Shown: positions 52,971 to 60,319 of the stretch, piece after piece
Layout of the letters: each line of letters begins with the position of its first letter
Position numbering within the stretch: position 1 is the stretch's first letter
Source: JALZMG01 sp963844175
GTDB taxonomy: Bacteria > Actinomycetota > Acidimicrobiia > Acidimicrobiales > Ilumatobacteraceae
Assembly (NCBI GenBank): GCA_963844175.1
Contig: CAWJNE010000002.1
Coordinates: 62,001 to 126,000 of the forward strand
Length of the DNA: 64,000 bases
Direction of reading: 5' to 3'
Notes under the pieces: generated by a model
Seen by the model: the letters and a program-made list of their open reading frames with translations, nothing else
The model's database searches: none
What the model was told of the DNA's origin: nothing
Made by a program: the position numbers and the translations under genes

Positions 52971-53758
52971 ATGGAGTTTCAGTCCGGCTGGGCGTGGTGC
53001 TTCAAGTGCGCCGGGGTGGTGCTCGTGCCCGGCGGCGGCGTCTGCGCCGACGGAGCGGATCACGACACACGCGGTGGCGGTCCGTACCGGGTCGCCTACG
53101 GAGCACTCGATCCGGGAGTTTCAGGGCCAGTGGGCGCACTGTTGGAAGTGCGGGTGTCTCTTCCACTGGCGCTTCAACGAAGGGATCTGCCACGACGGCC
53201 AGCCGCACGACCGTCGATCGAGCATCCCCTACGGCGTGTACCACGGCGACCACCCGAGCGGTAGCCGGGAGGACTGCTGGTGGTGCAGTCGCTGCCAGCG
53301 CCTGTTCCGCCTTCGGGAGTCGAACAGCGTCTGCTCGGACGGCGAACCGCACAACCCGCACGACTCGGGCCAGTACGCGCTGGCGTTCGACGAAGCAGCC
53401 ATCTCGATCGAGCCCCCGCCGCCACCGCCACCCACCGCCGGATCCGACCATCGCCGTGGAGGAGCGAAGCCACGACATCGTCGTGACCGGCGCCGGATTC
53501 ACGCCTGGCGTCGAGGTCGCCCTCGTGTTCCTCCGCGGCCCGATGGAGAAGCGCGTCGTCCTGTGGGCGGGTGAGGACGGCGCGTTCGAGCACATCGAGC
53601 AGCCGACGGTCCGTTCCGAGGGCTCGATCGTGATCATCGGCCGGGACACGTCTCGAGACGCGGCCGGGTTCGGGAAGGCCGTGAAGAGGATGCCGCCGGA
53701 GCTCCAGGACGAGGTGGCCATCGACCACGGCACTGCCACCGAGCCTGGCGAGCCCTAG
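52971..53758 (+). pseudogene. Triple CxxC-module protein with Ig-like tail, two frameshifts
   Basis: Read in three successive frames. Module 1 (52971 to about 53100) has AWCFKCAGVVLVPGGGVCADG; modules 2 and 3 (about 53104-53412) have AHCWKCGCLFHWRFNEGICH and WWCSRCQRLFRLRESNSVCS, each followed by DGxPH(D/N). A Pro-rich linker leads to a beta domain (ITVTGAGFTPGVEVALVFL-like, from about 53446). The modules follow W-x2-C-x-(K/R)-C...G-x-C-x-D-G...H-D, a pattern I recall from uncharacterised actinobacterial proteins. Each shift needs one base removed. The ATG has a GGGAGGGG ribosome site. Confidence 0.65.
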
Positions 53759-53916
53759 ATCGACGTGCCTTCTGGGTTGGGCCGGCCCAGCGGTAGCGGC
53801 GTCGGCGGAGATTGCGGGATGGCCGATGCCGACAGTGCGATCACGGCGACGACGAGCGCGGCGAGCCGACGAAGGTGCAGTCCGTGTGGTCGTCGCCCGA
53901 TGGCCTTGGAGTTCAT
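53755..53916 (-). CDS. Small secreted peptide
   Basis: A 53-codon frame: MNSKAIGRRPHGLHLRRLAA begins a twin-Arg-rich basic N-terminus, then a hydrophobic core (ALVVAVIALSASA) with an ASA cut site, leaving a short Pro-rich mature peptide (IPQSPPTPLPLGRPNPEGTS). The frame is intact from ATG to TAG and shares the palindromic CTAG with the stop of the convergent CxxC-module gene. Nothing else is coded in this gap. It could be a Pro-rich exported peptide or a signal-peptide-bearing remnant. Confidence 0.45.
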   Translation of the reverse strand: MNSKAIGRRPHGLHLRRLAALVVAVIALSASAIPQSPPTPLPLGRPNPEGTSI

Positions 53917-54002
53917 GAGCGCATCCTCGCTTCCGGCTCAGCCTCGGTTCGGCGTGCCTTCCCTGTGTACGGGCGAGCGCCGTTCGCGGTTCGGACGCTG
54001 AC

Positions 54003-54266
54003 ATGGCCAGCCTCGTCCAACGCCTCGTGATGCGGTTGATGCCCGGTCGTGCCGCGGAGATCGAGCGGGAGTCACGGGAGTGGGAGGTCGTCTGTCCGAG
54101 CTGCGGACACACCCGGTCGTACTGGGACATCGGCGGCATCCGGTACAAGGCGGCCTCGACCGGCAAGCGGATCGGGCTGAGGTGTCCCTCGTGCGGACAG
54201 CGCGGTCTGCACGCGGTCGCGCGGCGATCGGACGGCACCGGCACCGCGCCCGGAGAGGGCGGCTAG
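54003..54266 (+). CDS. Small CPxCG zinc-ribbon protein
   Basis: An 87-residue protein with a helical N-terminus (LVQRLVMRLMPGRAAEIERE) and a zinc ribbon formed by VVCPSCGHTRSYWD and LRCPSCGQRGLHAV. Such small ribbons usually bind nucleic acid or protein partners; no specific family is recognised. Its stop shares CTAG with the stop of the convergent LNPQPLPP gene. Confidence 0.65.
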   Translation: MASLVQRLVMRLMPGRAAEIERESREWEVVCPSCGHTRSYWDIGGIRYKAASTGKRIGLRCPSCGQRGLHAVARRSDGTGTAPGEGG

Positions 54267-54607
54267 CGAGTCTCGACCGGCGGAAGCGGTTGCGGGTTCA
54301 GCGCAATCACTTCGAGCACTGTACGAAGGACACCCGGCGGGATCGGCTGCGGGTTGAGCTGGAGATCGCCCGGCGACGGTGTGACCCAGGCGTCGTCCTC
54401 AGCCGGCGGGAGCGGTTGCGGGTTCAGCGCGATCGCCTCGACCACGATGCGCAGGATTCCCGGTGGGATCGGCTGCGGGTTGAGCGCGAGCGCTCCACAG
54501 ACGTTGCGCACGACGGCACGGCGTCGCTCATCCGAGATCTCCCCAGCGAGGTCACGGATCCGCCCGAGGATGGCAGCATCCGCAGCGGCGTTCTTCTTGC
54601 TGTCCAT
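54263..54607 (-). CDS. Protein with four LNPQP(L/I)PP repeats
   Basis: A 114-residue protein. The first 45 residues are charged and helical (MDSKKNAAADAAILGRIRDL, SDERRRAVVRNVCG). The rest holds four copies of an octapeptide: LNPQPIPP, LNPQPLPP, LNPQPIPP, LNPQPLPP, each pair separated by an ILRIVVEAIA or VLRTVLEVIA helix. The two halves (ILRIVVEAIALNPQPLPP, VLRTVLEVIALNPQPLPP) look duplicated. There is no signal peptide. A GGAGG site precedes the ATG. I have seen this octapeptide in uncharacterised bacterial proteins but know no function. Confidence 0.7.
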   Translation of the reverse strand: MDSKKNAAADAAILGRIRDLAGEISDERRRAVVRNVCGALALNPQPIPPGILRIVVEAIALNPQPLPPAEDDAWVTPSPGDLQLNPQPIPPGVLRTVLEVIALNPQPLPPVETR

Positions 54608-54657
54608 CAGGTACCTCCGCTGGGTCGACGCCGTCCTAGCTGGCCTGCTGCCGTGCG

Positions 54658-55227
54658 TCAAGGAGACCGCGACAACTCCGGCTGCGAGGACGCAGCCCGC
54701 TCGCGACGACCGCCCTCAGCCGTGGCGCGGCTCGCGCTGTCCGCCGTCGCCGTCTCGTAGGCGGCGCGCAGCTGATCGCTCGCACGCGGTGCGGCCGGGT
54801 CGGGACGCGGGATGCCGAGGTGGAGCTCGCGCAGTTCGTCCATCATCGCCGCCACCAACTCGGGGCCCCCGTCGCGCAGCAGCTCGGCGCGGACCCGCAG
54901 GCGGTGCTCGCCTTGTCGGTGGGCGAGGCCCCAGTTGCCGAGGGCGACCATGACCGGCAGCACTTGCACCCCCGCCTCGGTCAGCGTGTAGGCGGCGCGC
55001 TGTCCACGACGGGCGTCGTCGCGCGTCAACAGTCCGGCGGCGACGAGCTGCTTCAGGCGGCTCGCGAGGATGTTGGTGGCGATGCCCTCCTCGGAGCCGG
55101 CCATCAGCTCGCGGAAGTGGCGGCGGTCGCCGAACATGATGTCGCGCAGCACGAGCATCGCCCACGGGTCGCCGAGCACCTCGACGGCAGCGTTGATCGC
55201 GCAACCCGAGCGGGGGGCGGTGTCCAT
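54658..55227 (-). CDS. HxlR-family transcriptional regulator
   Basis: A 189-residue winged-helix regulator. CAINAAVEVLGDPWAMLVLR, with Cys in the N-terminal arm, and FGDRRHFRELMAGSEEGIAT followed by ILASRLKQLVAAGLLTRDDA are the family core; the last 60 residues are an extra acidic or disordered tail. HxlR proteins often sense electrophiles through the Cys. ATG 55227 has a GGAGGACCCC ribosome site. It is divergent from the RibD/DHFR-like gene, its likely target. Confidence 0.88.
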   Translation of the reverse strand: MDTAPRSGCAINAAVEVLGDPWAMLVLRDIMFGDRRHFRELMAGSEEGIATNILASRLKQLVAAGLLTRDDARRGQRAAYTLTEAGVQVLPVMVALGNWGLAHRQGEHRLRVRAELLRDGGPELVAAMMDELRELHLGIPRPDPAAPRASDQLRAAYETATADSASRATAEGGRRERAASSQPELSRSP

Positions 55228-55321
55228 GGGGTCCTCCAAAGTGCTTGCAATCTGCCACTGCATTCGTTACCTTAGCAACAACCGGTTGCATATCGCAATC
55301 ACCATCGCTCAGGAGGCAGCC
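55228..55321. promoter_or_regulatory. Divergent control region of the hxlR-like and RibD-like genes
   Basis: A 94-base, comparatively AT-rich gap. It holds GCAAC-N5-GTTGC (about 55275-55289) and a TTGC(A)AT motif in both orientations (TTGCAATC near 55248, ATCGCAATC near 55295), a reasonable operator for the HxlR dimer. AGGAGG precedes the rightward ATG. Confidence 0.5.
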
Positions 55322-55979
55322 ATGTCCCAGGTCCGTGTCCACAACTTCTCGATCTCCCTGGACGGGTTCGGCACCGGCGACGGCATCACGTCTCGACGCC
55401 CCGTTCGGTCACGCCGGCGAGCGCCTGCACGAGTGGATGTTCTCCACCCGGTTCTGGCACTCGATGGTCGGCGAGGCCGGTGGCACCGATGGCGTCGACC
55501 ACTCGTTCGCCGTACGCCATGGCCTCGGCTTCGGCGCCGAGATCATGGGCCGGGGCAAGTTCGGGGTGCAGACCGGTCCGTGGCGCGATGTCGGCACCGA
55601 CGACGAGTGGCGCGGCTGGTGGGGGCCGAACCCGCCGTTCCACACGCCGGTGTTCGTGCTCACGCACCACCCACGCCCGCCGATCGAGATGGAGGGCGGC
55701 ACCGTGTTCCACTTCGTCGACGCCACGCCGCAGGAGGCGCTCGACCTCGCCCGAGCGGCGGCCGGTGACCTCGACGTGCGCATCGGCGGTGGCCCGACGG
55801 TCATCCGCGACTTCCTCGCCGCCAACCTCATCGACACGCTGCACGTCGTGCAGGTGCCGATCCTGCTCGGCCGTGGCGTCCGCCTGTGGGACGGCGTCGA
55901 GGGCGTCGAGGACCGCTACGACATCGAGGCGACCTCGTCACCGAGCGGCGTCATCCATCTCACCTTGACCCGTCGTTGA
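55322..55979 (+). pseudogene. RibD/dihydrofolate reductase-like protein, frameshifted
   Basis: A RibD C-terminal/DHFR-like oxidoreductase. The first 23 codons (MSQVRVHNFSISLDGFGTGD) are in one frame and the rest, from LDAPFGHAGERLHEWMFSTR, in the next; family members read continuously through this point. Removal of one base near 55385-55398 restores about 218 residues. GGGPTVIRDFLAANLIDTLH and VVQVPILLGRGVRLWD match the NADP-binding and C-terminal family motifs. The ribosome site and divergent regulator look functional, so this may be a sequencing insertion. Confidence 0.8.
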
Positions 55980-56072
55980 CAAGCGCTGTGTCCAACGAAG
56001 TCCCGGACGGTCGTCGTTGAGCACGCACGGGACACGGACGATCGTCGGAGGGGGCGCTACTAGCGTCAGGCT

Positions 56073-56498
56073 GTGGCGTCGAAGTCAGAGGTCCAGCAGT
56101 TCATGCGGGCAGTTCCGTTGTTTGCCGGGCTGCTCCCGTCGGAGCTCGATCGCATCGCCATGGTCATGAACCCGATGGACGTCGCCGCCGGCGACGTCAT
56201 CTGCACGGAGGGGGAGCCAGGGCGCGACTTCTATCTCATCGCCGATGGTGAGGCGACGGTCGAGCACGACGGCGCGGCCGTCGCCAAACTGGCGATCGGT
56301 GACCACTTCGGGGAGCTCGCGCTGCTCGACCGTGGGCCCCGTTCGGCGACGGTCGTGGCGGCCCGGGACTCCCGGCTGTACGTGCTCCACGACGCCAGCT
56401 TCGCCGCCGTGCTCAACGAAGTGCCGGCGCTGGCGCAGAAGCTCCTCGCCGCCCTCGCCCGCCGCCTTCGCGAGGCCGACCGCGAGCAGTTGAACTGA
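56073..56498 (+). CDS. Cyclic nucleotide-binding domain protein
   Basis: A 141-residue stand-alone CRP/cNMP-binding domain. VPLFAGLLPSELDRIAMVM, ICTEGEPGRDFYLIADGEA and the phosphate-binding cassette FGELALLDRGPRSATVVA (Glu and Arg present) are clear. There is no DNA-binding helix, so it may be a regulatory subunit. GTG 56073 lies six bases after TAGCGT, a leaderless start. Confidence 0.85.
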   Translation: MASKSEVQQFMRAVPLFAGLLPSELDRIAMVMNPMDVAAGDVICTEGEPGRDFYLIADGEATVEHDGAAVAKLAIGDHFGELALLDRGPRSATVVAARDSRLYVLHDASFAAVLNEVPALAQKLLAALARRLREADREQLN

Positions 56499-56592
56499 CC
56501 CAGTGCCATCTCGCCGACGAAGGACTCGTCCGACTCGATGTCGGGCCGGTTGACGACCCTCACCGTGACTTCCACGCTCTGTTCCTCCGGTT

Positions 56593-56615
56593 CCGTGATC
56601 ACTCTGTGATCACGG
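56593..56615. promoter_or_regulatory. Perfect 10-base-arm palindrome
   Basis: CCGTGATCAC-TCT-GTGATCACGG. The two TGATCAC halves form a strong symmetric site, either a protein operator or a short terminator. It is not adjacent to a clear start. Confidence 0.5.
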
Positions 56616-56895
56616 CCCCGTCAGGACGCTGTGAGCAGGGACTATCGGGAGGCGACGCCGGGAATCGAACCCGATTGAGCACGTGCGAGCCGGTGCGGCG
56701 GTGTGAGCGTCAGTCCTGCTGACGGGCAGTTTGACGGCCCGAGAGCCGCCAGCCATGCCGGCTCGTGATGCCGTGTTATAAGGAATCGGTCACCGTGACC
56801 ACGGCGACTGCTCAGCTCGTCGGACGAGAGCGGCAGGCGCACGACACGTCTCGTCAGTCAAGGCGTTGCAGACACGCGCTCGGCGTGGAAGCCGC
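56616..56895. other. Intergenic segment at the edge of the mobile region
   Basis: No convincing coding frame is seen between the palindrome and the transposase remnant. The segment holds the tRNA-3'-like sequence at 56648-56674 and then unremarkable DNA of somewhat lower GC (TTATAAGG at about 56775). The frames present lack homology and codon bias. Confidence 0.4.
56648..56674 (-). other. tRNA 3'-end-like fragment, possible attachment-site remnant
   Basis: On the minus strand the segment reads TCGGGTTCGATTCCCGG followed by CGTCGCCTCC: a T-arm with TTCGATT loop and paired stem, then an acceptor-like strand. No matching 5' half (GGCGACG) or anticodon arm lies upstream, so it is not an intact tRNA. 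Integrating elements often leave such 3' ends as attL/attR, and the mobile-gene region begins here. Confidence 0.4.
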
Positions 56896-57594
56896 TCACA
56901 CGTGGACTACGTAGGGCACCCGGATGGCGGCACGGCAGTTCCATTCTCGCTGATACACGCGGGGCCCTTGCAGTCCGGATTTCCCGGCCGATCGGTCGCC
57001 GAGGACCTCACGGTCACCACTGGCGGTGACACCGGTGGCCACCACGATCGCCCGGGACACGACCCGACTACGAACCTGTCCTTTGACGAAGGTGGCATCG
57101 ACGAACACGTAGGGGAACTCGACGCGGCCGAGCGGGCGGGTGCGGAACGCCTCGAGCTCCTCGTCGAGCAGCGAACAGATCCGTGACACCTCCGACTTCG
57201 AGATCCCCGCATCCAGCCCGAGACTGCGCACGAGATCGTCGACCTTGCGGGTCGACACGCCGTGCACGTACGCCTCCATGACAACGCCGAACAAGGCGCA
57301 GTCGATGCGTCGGCGGCGCTCCAGCACCGCCGGGAAGAAGCTGCCCTTGCGGACCTTGGGGATCGCCAGCTCGACGTCGCCGGCCTTCGTCGACAACAGC
57401 CGAGGCCGGCTGCCGTTGCGCTGGTTGGTGCGAGTATCGGTCCGTTCGTGCGGGCGGGCGCCGATCACCTCGGTCGCCTCGGCGTCGATCAACGCTTGCA
57501 GCACCATTTCCACGCTGCGTCGGATGACGTCGATGTCGCCACCGGCGCGCACCGCCTCCAGCATCTCCGACAGGTCAAACTCGTCATGGGCCAT
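56896..57594 (-). pseudogene. IS256/Mutator-family transposase, C-terminally truncated
   Basis: About 230 of the usual 400 residues. The N-terminal part is good (DVIRRSVEMVLQALIDAEAT, ARPHERTDTRTNQRNGSR, AIPKVRKGSFFPAVLERRRR, AYVHGVSTRKVDDLVRSLG), and the first catalytic Asp is in YVFVDATFVKGQVR. After GVTASGDREVLG similarity ends and an unrelated tail follows, so the second Asp and the Glu are lost. ATG 57594 fits the family start. The upstream flank is the 61-bp repeat. Confidence 0.85.
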
Positions 57595-57641
57595 CGGTGT
57601 GGTCTCCTTCGTGAACCCGGCTAGGAACACGACAACGATCA

Positions 57642-57702
57642 CGCCGATGGCCCACCTCAACGGTGGACCCTCACCTCACTTCCACCACCTCACGGGACGC
57701 GA
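57642..57702. repeat. 61-bp perfect inverted repeat, left copy
   Basis: Base-for-base the reverse complement of 61710-61770. It includes the last codons and stop of the M14 peptidase gene and, inward, the GAGGTGAGGGTCCACCGTTG segment upstream of the IS256 transposase, probably containing that element's end. The two copies bracket 57.7-61.7 kb. Confidence 0.9.
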
Positions 57703-58565
57703 GCAGCGAGGGCATCGAGCGCGTCCAGCACAGCTCGCGCCTCGATACGCACGGTTTCCACCGATCGGGAGGCGGGACGCGGGTTGGCCGTTGGAACTTC
57801 GAGGTCGGTGGTTGCGTGGAGCTCGATCAACACTGACTCTTGCGAGGGCCACACCGCGCGTTGGCCTTGCCACAGGAACCAGTTGGTACCCGACCGTGAC
57901 CCGGCGCCTGAATAGCCGATACCGGTGGCTGTCGAGACTTGACGGGCGATTTCGCTGGACAGTGGCGCGCCGGACGCGTCCGGGTTGCCTGCGACGTAGG
58001 TGCTCGTTCCGTACCATCCGGCGAAGGCGTTCGGGGAGTGGACGTGGACTGACAGGATCGGTCGCACTTCGGAGGTGAACGCCAAGAGTGCTTCGGTTTC
58101 CGGCTGCGAGCGGTTGTAGCCGTCGGCGTTGAGATCGATGCCGTTCGCGTTGGTTCGCGTGTATGCGGCGTAGCCGTCGGGGTTCAGCGTCGGAATCAAC
58201 CAGATGCCGTAGTCGGACGGAGGGTTCTGACGTACTTGTTCGACCACGAGCGATGGCGCGCATTCGTTACCGTGGATCTGACCGATCACTAGCACGACGC
58301 GGGCGGCATCGGCATCGCCCCAGTACTCGGCATAGATGGGCCGTCCGCCCGCGGAGGTCCCAATCTGTCGGATACTCGCTGGGACGAACTCAGGAGAGTT
58401 GAGGCCGGGGAGGCCGCTCGTCAGGTTGTCGCATTGACCGGTTGGATAATTTCCGGCTGGTTCGGGTGGCGCCGACGGCGCACAGCCGTCCGGACTGCAC
58501 TGGCCAAGCAGCGCGACCGGTACGAGCGCTAAGGCAAAGGTTCTTGTGGTCCGCCGCCCCGCCAT
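57690..58565 (-). CDS. M14-family zinc carboxypeptidase, secreted
   Basis: A 291-residue peptidase. The N-terminus has a twin-Arg-like start (MAGRRTTRTFALALVPVALL) and a lipobox-like LLGQC. Zinc ligands are His and Glu in GQIHGNECAPSLV and His in ILSVHVHSPNAF; NPDGYAAY and DLNADGYNRSQPETEA are substrate-site motifs, and the catalytic Glu lies in ESVLIELHA. All key residues are present, so it may be active, perhaps on peptidoglycan peptides (MpaA-like). Its last twelve bases lie in the 61-bp repeat. A GGAAGGGG site precedes the ATG. Confidence 0.85.
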   Translation of the reverse strand: MAGRRTTRTFALALVPVALLGQCSPDGCAPSAPPEPAGNYPTGQCDNLTSGLPGLNSPEFVPASIRQIGTSAGGRPIYAEYWGDADAARVVLVIGQIHGNECAPSLVVEQVRQNPPSDYGIWLIPTLNPDGYAAYTRTNANGIDLNADGYNRSQPETEALLAFTSEVRPILSVHVHSPNAFAGWYGTSTYVAGNPDASGAPLSSEIARQVSTATGIGYSGAGSRSGTNWFLWQGQRAVWPSQESVLIELHATTDLEVPTANPRPASRSVETVRIEARAVLDALDALAARVP

Positions 58566-59189
58566 TCATTCACCCCTTCCTTGAGAGAAGCAGAGGCACT
58601 CAGCCCGCTTGAGGATGGACAGTCGGCCGTCGGTCAAGCCGCCCAGCCGCGGTTGCGCGTGTGAGTCGAACGATCGGTCAAGTCTCCCACACCGCTCGAT
58701 ACAGCTCTTCGCTGACGAGGAGCCGGGGCAGCCGTGGTTTGGCAGGCCGCGCCTCTCCGCTGCCCCCGGCGAGATCAGCGTGGCCCACGGAGGCAACGGG
58801 CAATGTCACATGAGGGCGGCGAACGCGTCGAGTCACCGGCCTGGGATCTGCTGGCCCAGCCCGGACCAAGCAGACAGAGCCGTTGCTCGCCCGGCGCTGA
58901 CGGGACGTTCAAGCGTTTCCTGTCCGAACGGCGTCCCTCGAGGTGCCGCTGGCGCGACGCGCGATCAGTCGAGGTCAGCGACCTTCAACCAGCGCCTCGC
59001 ATCGCGTCGTGACTTCGGCAGCCCGGATTCGCGAAGGTCCTGACTGGCGTCGGCCCCGAGTCTCTTGGCGAGCCACACAAGGAACAGCCACTGCCCGGGT
59101 GTATCGCCGCGACGATAGCGAATGGTCTGCCCCGGCGTCCGCGCGGTCGGGATACTTGAATCTCGGGCACTGATGCTGAGGAGGTCATC
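58566..59189. other. Gap with a possible C-terminal gene remnant
   Basis: No intact gene is seen. On the minus strand, from about 59135 to the TGA at 58965-58967, a start-less frame reads GQTIRYRRGDTPGQWLFLVW, then RLGADASQDLRESGLPKSRR and ARRWLKVADLD. It looks like the C-terminus of a real protein cut off by the IS3 fragment at 59190; I cannot name it. The rest holds no supported feature. Confidence 0.3.
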
Positions 59190-59345
59190 GTGCCGAGGAG
59201 GTATCCGGTCGCGTTCCGTCGCAAGGTGCTCGATCTGATCGAGGCCGGTAAGCCGGTCGCTGAGATCGCTGCGCAGCTCGGGATCACGGCGCAGACGGTC
59301 TACAACGGGCGGAACCAGGATCAGATCGATCGTGGCCGTCGTGTC
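59190..59345 (+). pseudogene. IS3-family OrfA fragment (helix-turn-helix part)
   Basis: GTG 59190 with a GAGGAGG site opens MPRRYPVAFRRKVLDLIEAG, then KPVAEIAAQLGITAQTVYN, the helix-turn-helix of an IS3 OrfA. Similarity ends after about 50 residues (QDQIDRGRR), where the sequence runs into the opposing IS3 OrfB fragment. The expected Trp in the YNWRRQ motif is Gly here. It is a separate IS3 copy from the one at 59.8-60.1 kb. Confidence 0.75.
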
Positions 59346-59830
59346 CGCGTCTCGACGAGCGAGTCGTCGATCACGACGGCGAGGTAGACCCAGCCCTCAC
59401 CGCTGCGGTGCTGGGTGACGTCTTGCACCCACAGCCGGTCCCGACGGTCGGGGCGGAACTGGCGGTGCACGAGATCGTCCGAGCGGGGATCGGTCGCCCG
59501 ACTGCGGGTGCACCCCTTGGTCCGACGGCGGCGGGTCACGCCAGTGAGGCGGCGTTCGCGCATCAGGCGTTCGACACGTTTGTGGTTCACCTGCCGGCCG
59601 AGCCCGAGTCGCAGCTCGGCAGTCACCCGCCGTCAGCCGTAGGTGCCGAAGCTCTGATCATGGATCTTGACGACCAGGTCGCCGAGGTCAGCATCGGCGA
59701 GCATCCGCGGGGTCGGGTTCGCTTGGGCATGCCGCCAGGCGTAGAACGCCGATCTGGACACCTTCATCGTGCGCACACACTGCTCGAGAGGTAGATCGGC
59801 GCACCGCTCGACGATGAAGGCGTAGATCAT
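59346..59830 (-). pseudogene. IS3-family OrfB transposase, truncated with an internal stop
   Basis: The frame starts MIYAFIVERCADLPLEQCVR and SRSAFYAWRHAQANPTPR. At SFGTYG the codon after Gly is TGA (59635-59633) where the family has Trp (GTYGWRR), and the frame then continues TAELRLGLGRQVNHKRVERL. The integrase core begins at DRLWVQDVTQHRSGEGWVYL, giving the first catalytic Asp, and stops after VVIDDSLV. The remaining Asp and Glu are missing. Confidence 0.85.
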
Positions 59831-60113
59831 TTTGGGAGGACGTTCTCCTTGGCGAAATAGGCGGCGGCCCGCTTCAGGATCTCCACCTCCAGCTCGAGCA
59901 CCCGGTTCTTGCGGCGCAACGCAACCAGTTCCGCCTTCTCATCCGTCGTCAGGCCGGGCCGACGGCCGTCATCGACGTCGGCGACATCCATCCAGCGGCG
60001 CAGACACGACTCCGAGATCCCCAGATCGACAGCGATCTGCGCGACCGGCTTCTCCCGCAAACGGGCCAGCTCCACAGCCCGCGACCGAACTCCGGCGGAT
60101 GCGGTCGAGGCAT
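59827..60113 (-). pseudogene. IS3-family OrfA, N-terminus frameshifted
   Basis: The helix-turn-helix and leucine zipper are intact (RAVELARLREKPVAQIAVDL, LVALRRKNRVLELEVEILKR). The natural start MPRPHPPEF (ATG 60113) is one frame away; one inserted base after GAGTTC would join them. It overlaps OrfB as usual for IS3 (-1 frameshift arrangement). Just outside, about 60155-60180, GACCCCTGGTTGACGGACA on the minus strand may be the element end. Confidence 0.75.
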
Positions 60114-60319
60114 CAGAACTCCCTCCGAGACAGCTCCTCGCCGCCTCACGGTAGGTGTCCGTCAACCAGGGGTCACTCCAGCGGGTGTAGGCGGGACGAT
60201 GAGCCTGGCCGTGAGCGTCGTTCGGTTCCCGACGAGTTGTGCATGGTGAACGCCGAATTGAACCGATGAGTTACAGTTCATCTATACGACGACCTTGGGG
60301 GTCCCGCGTGCGAACTGTC

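Noticed and set aside
56231..56602. Minus-strand frame beginning ITEPEEQSVEVTVRVV
   Set aside because: The first 30 residues look protein-like, but most of the frame is antisense to the cyclic nucleotide-binding gene; not enough to call a gene.
56640..56780. Complete tRNA gene
   Set aside because: Only a T-arm and acceptor-like strand exist; no D-arm, anticodon arm or matching 5' acceptor strand.
57140..58078. 312-codon plus-strand frame over the transposase and M14 gene
   Set aside because: Antisense to two recognisable genes; Ser/Arg-rich with no motif.
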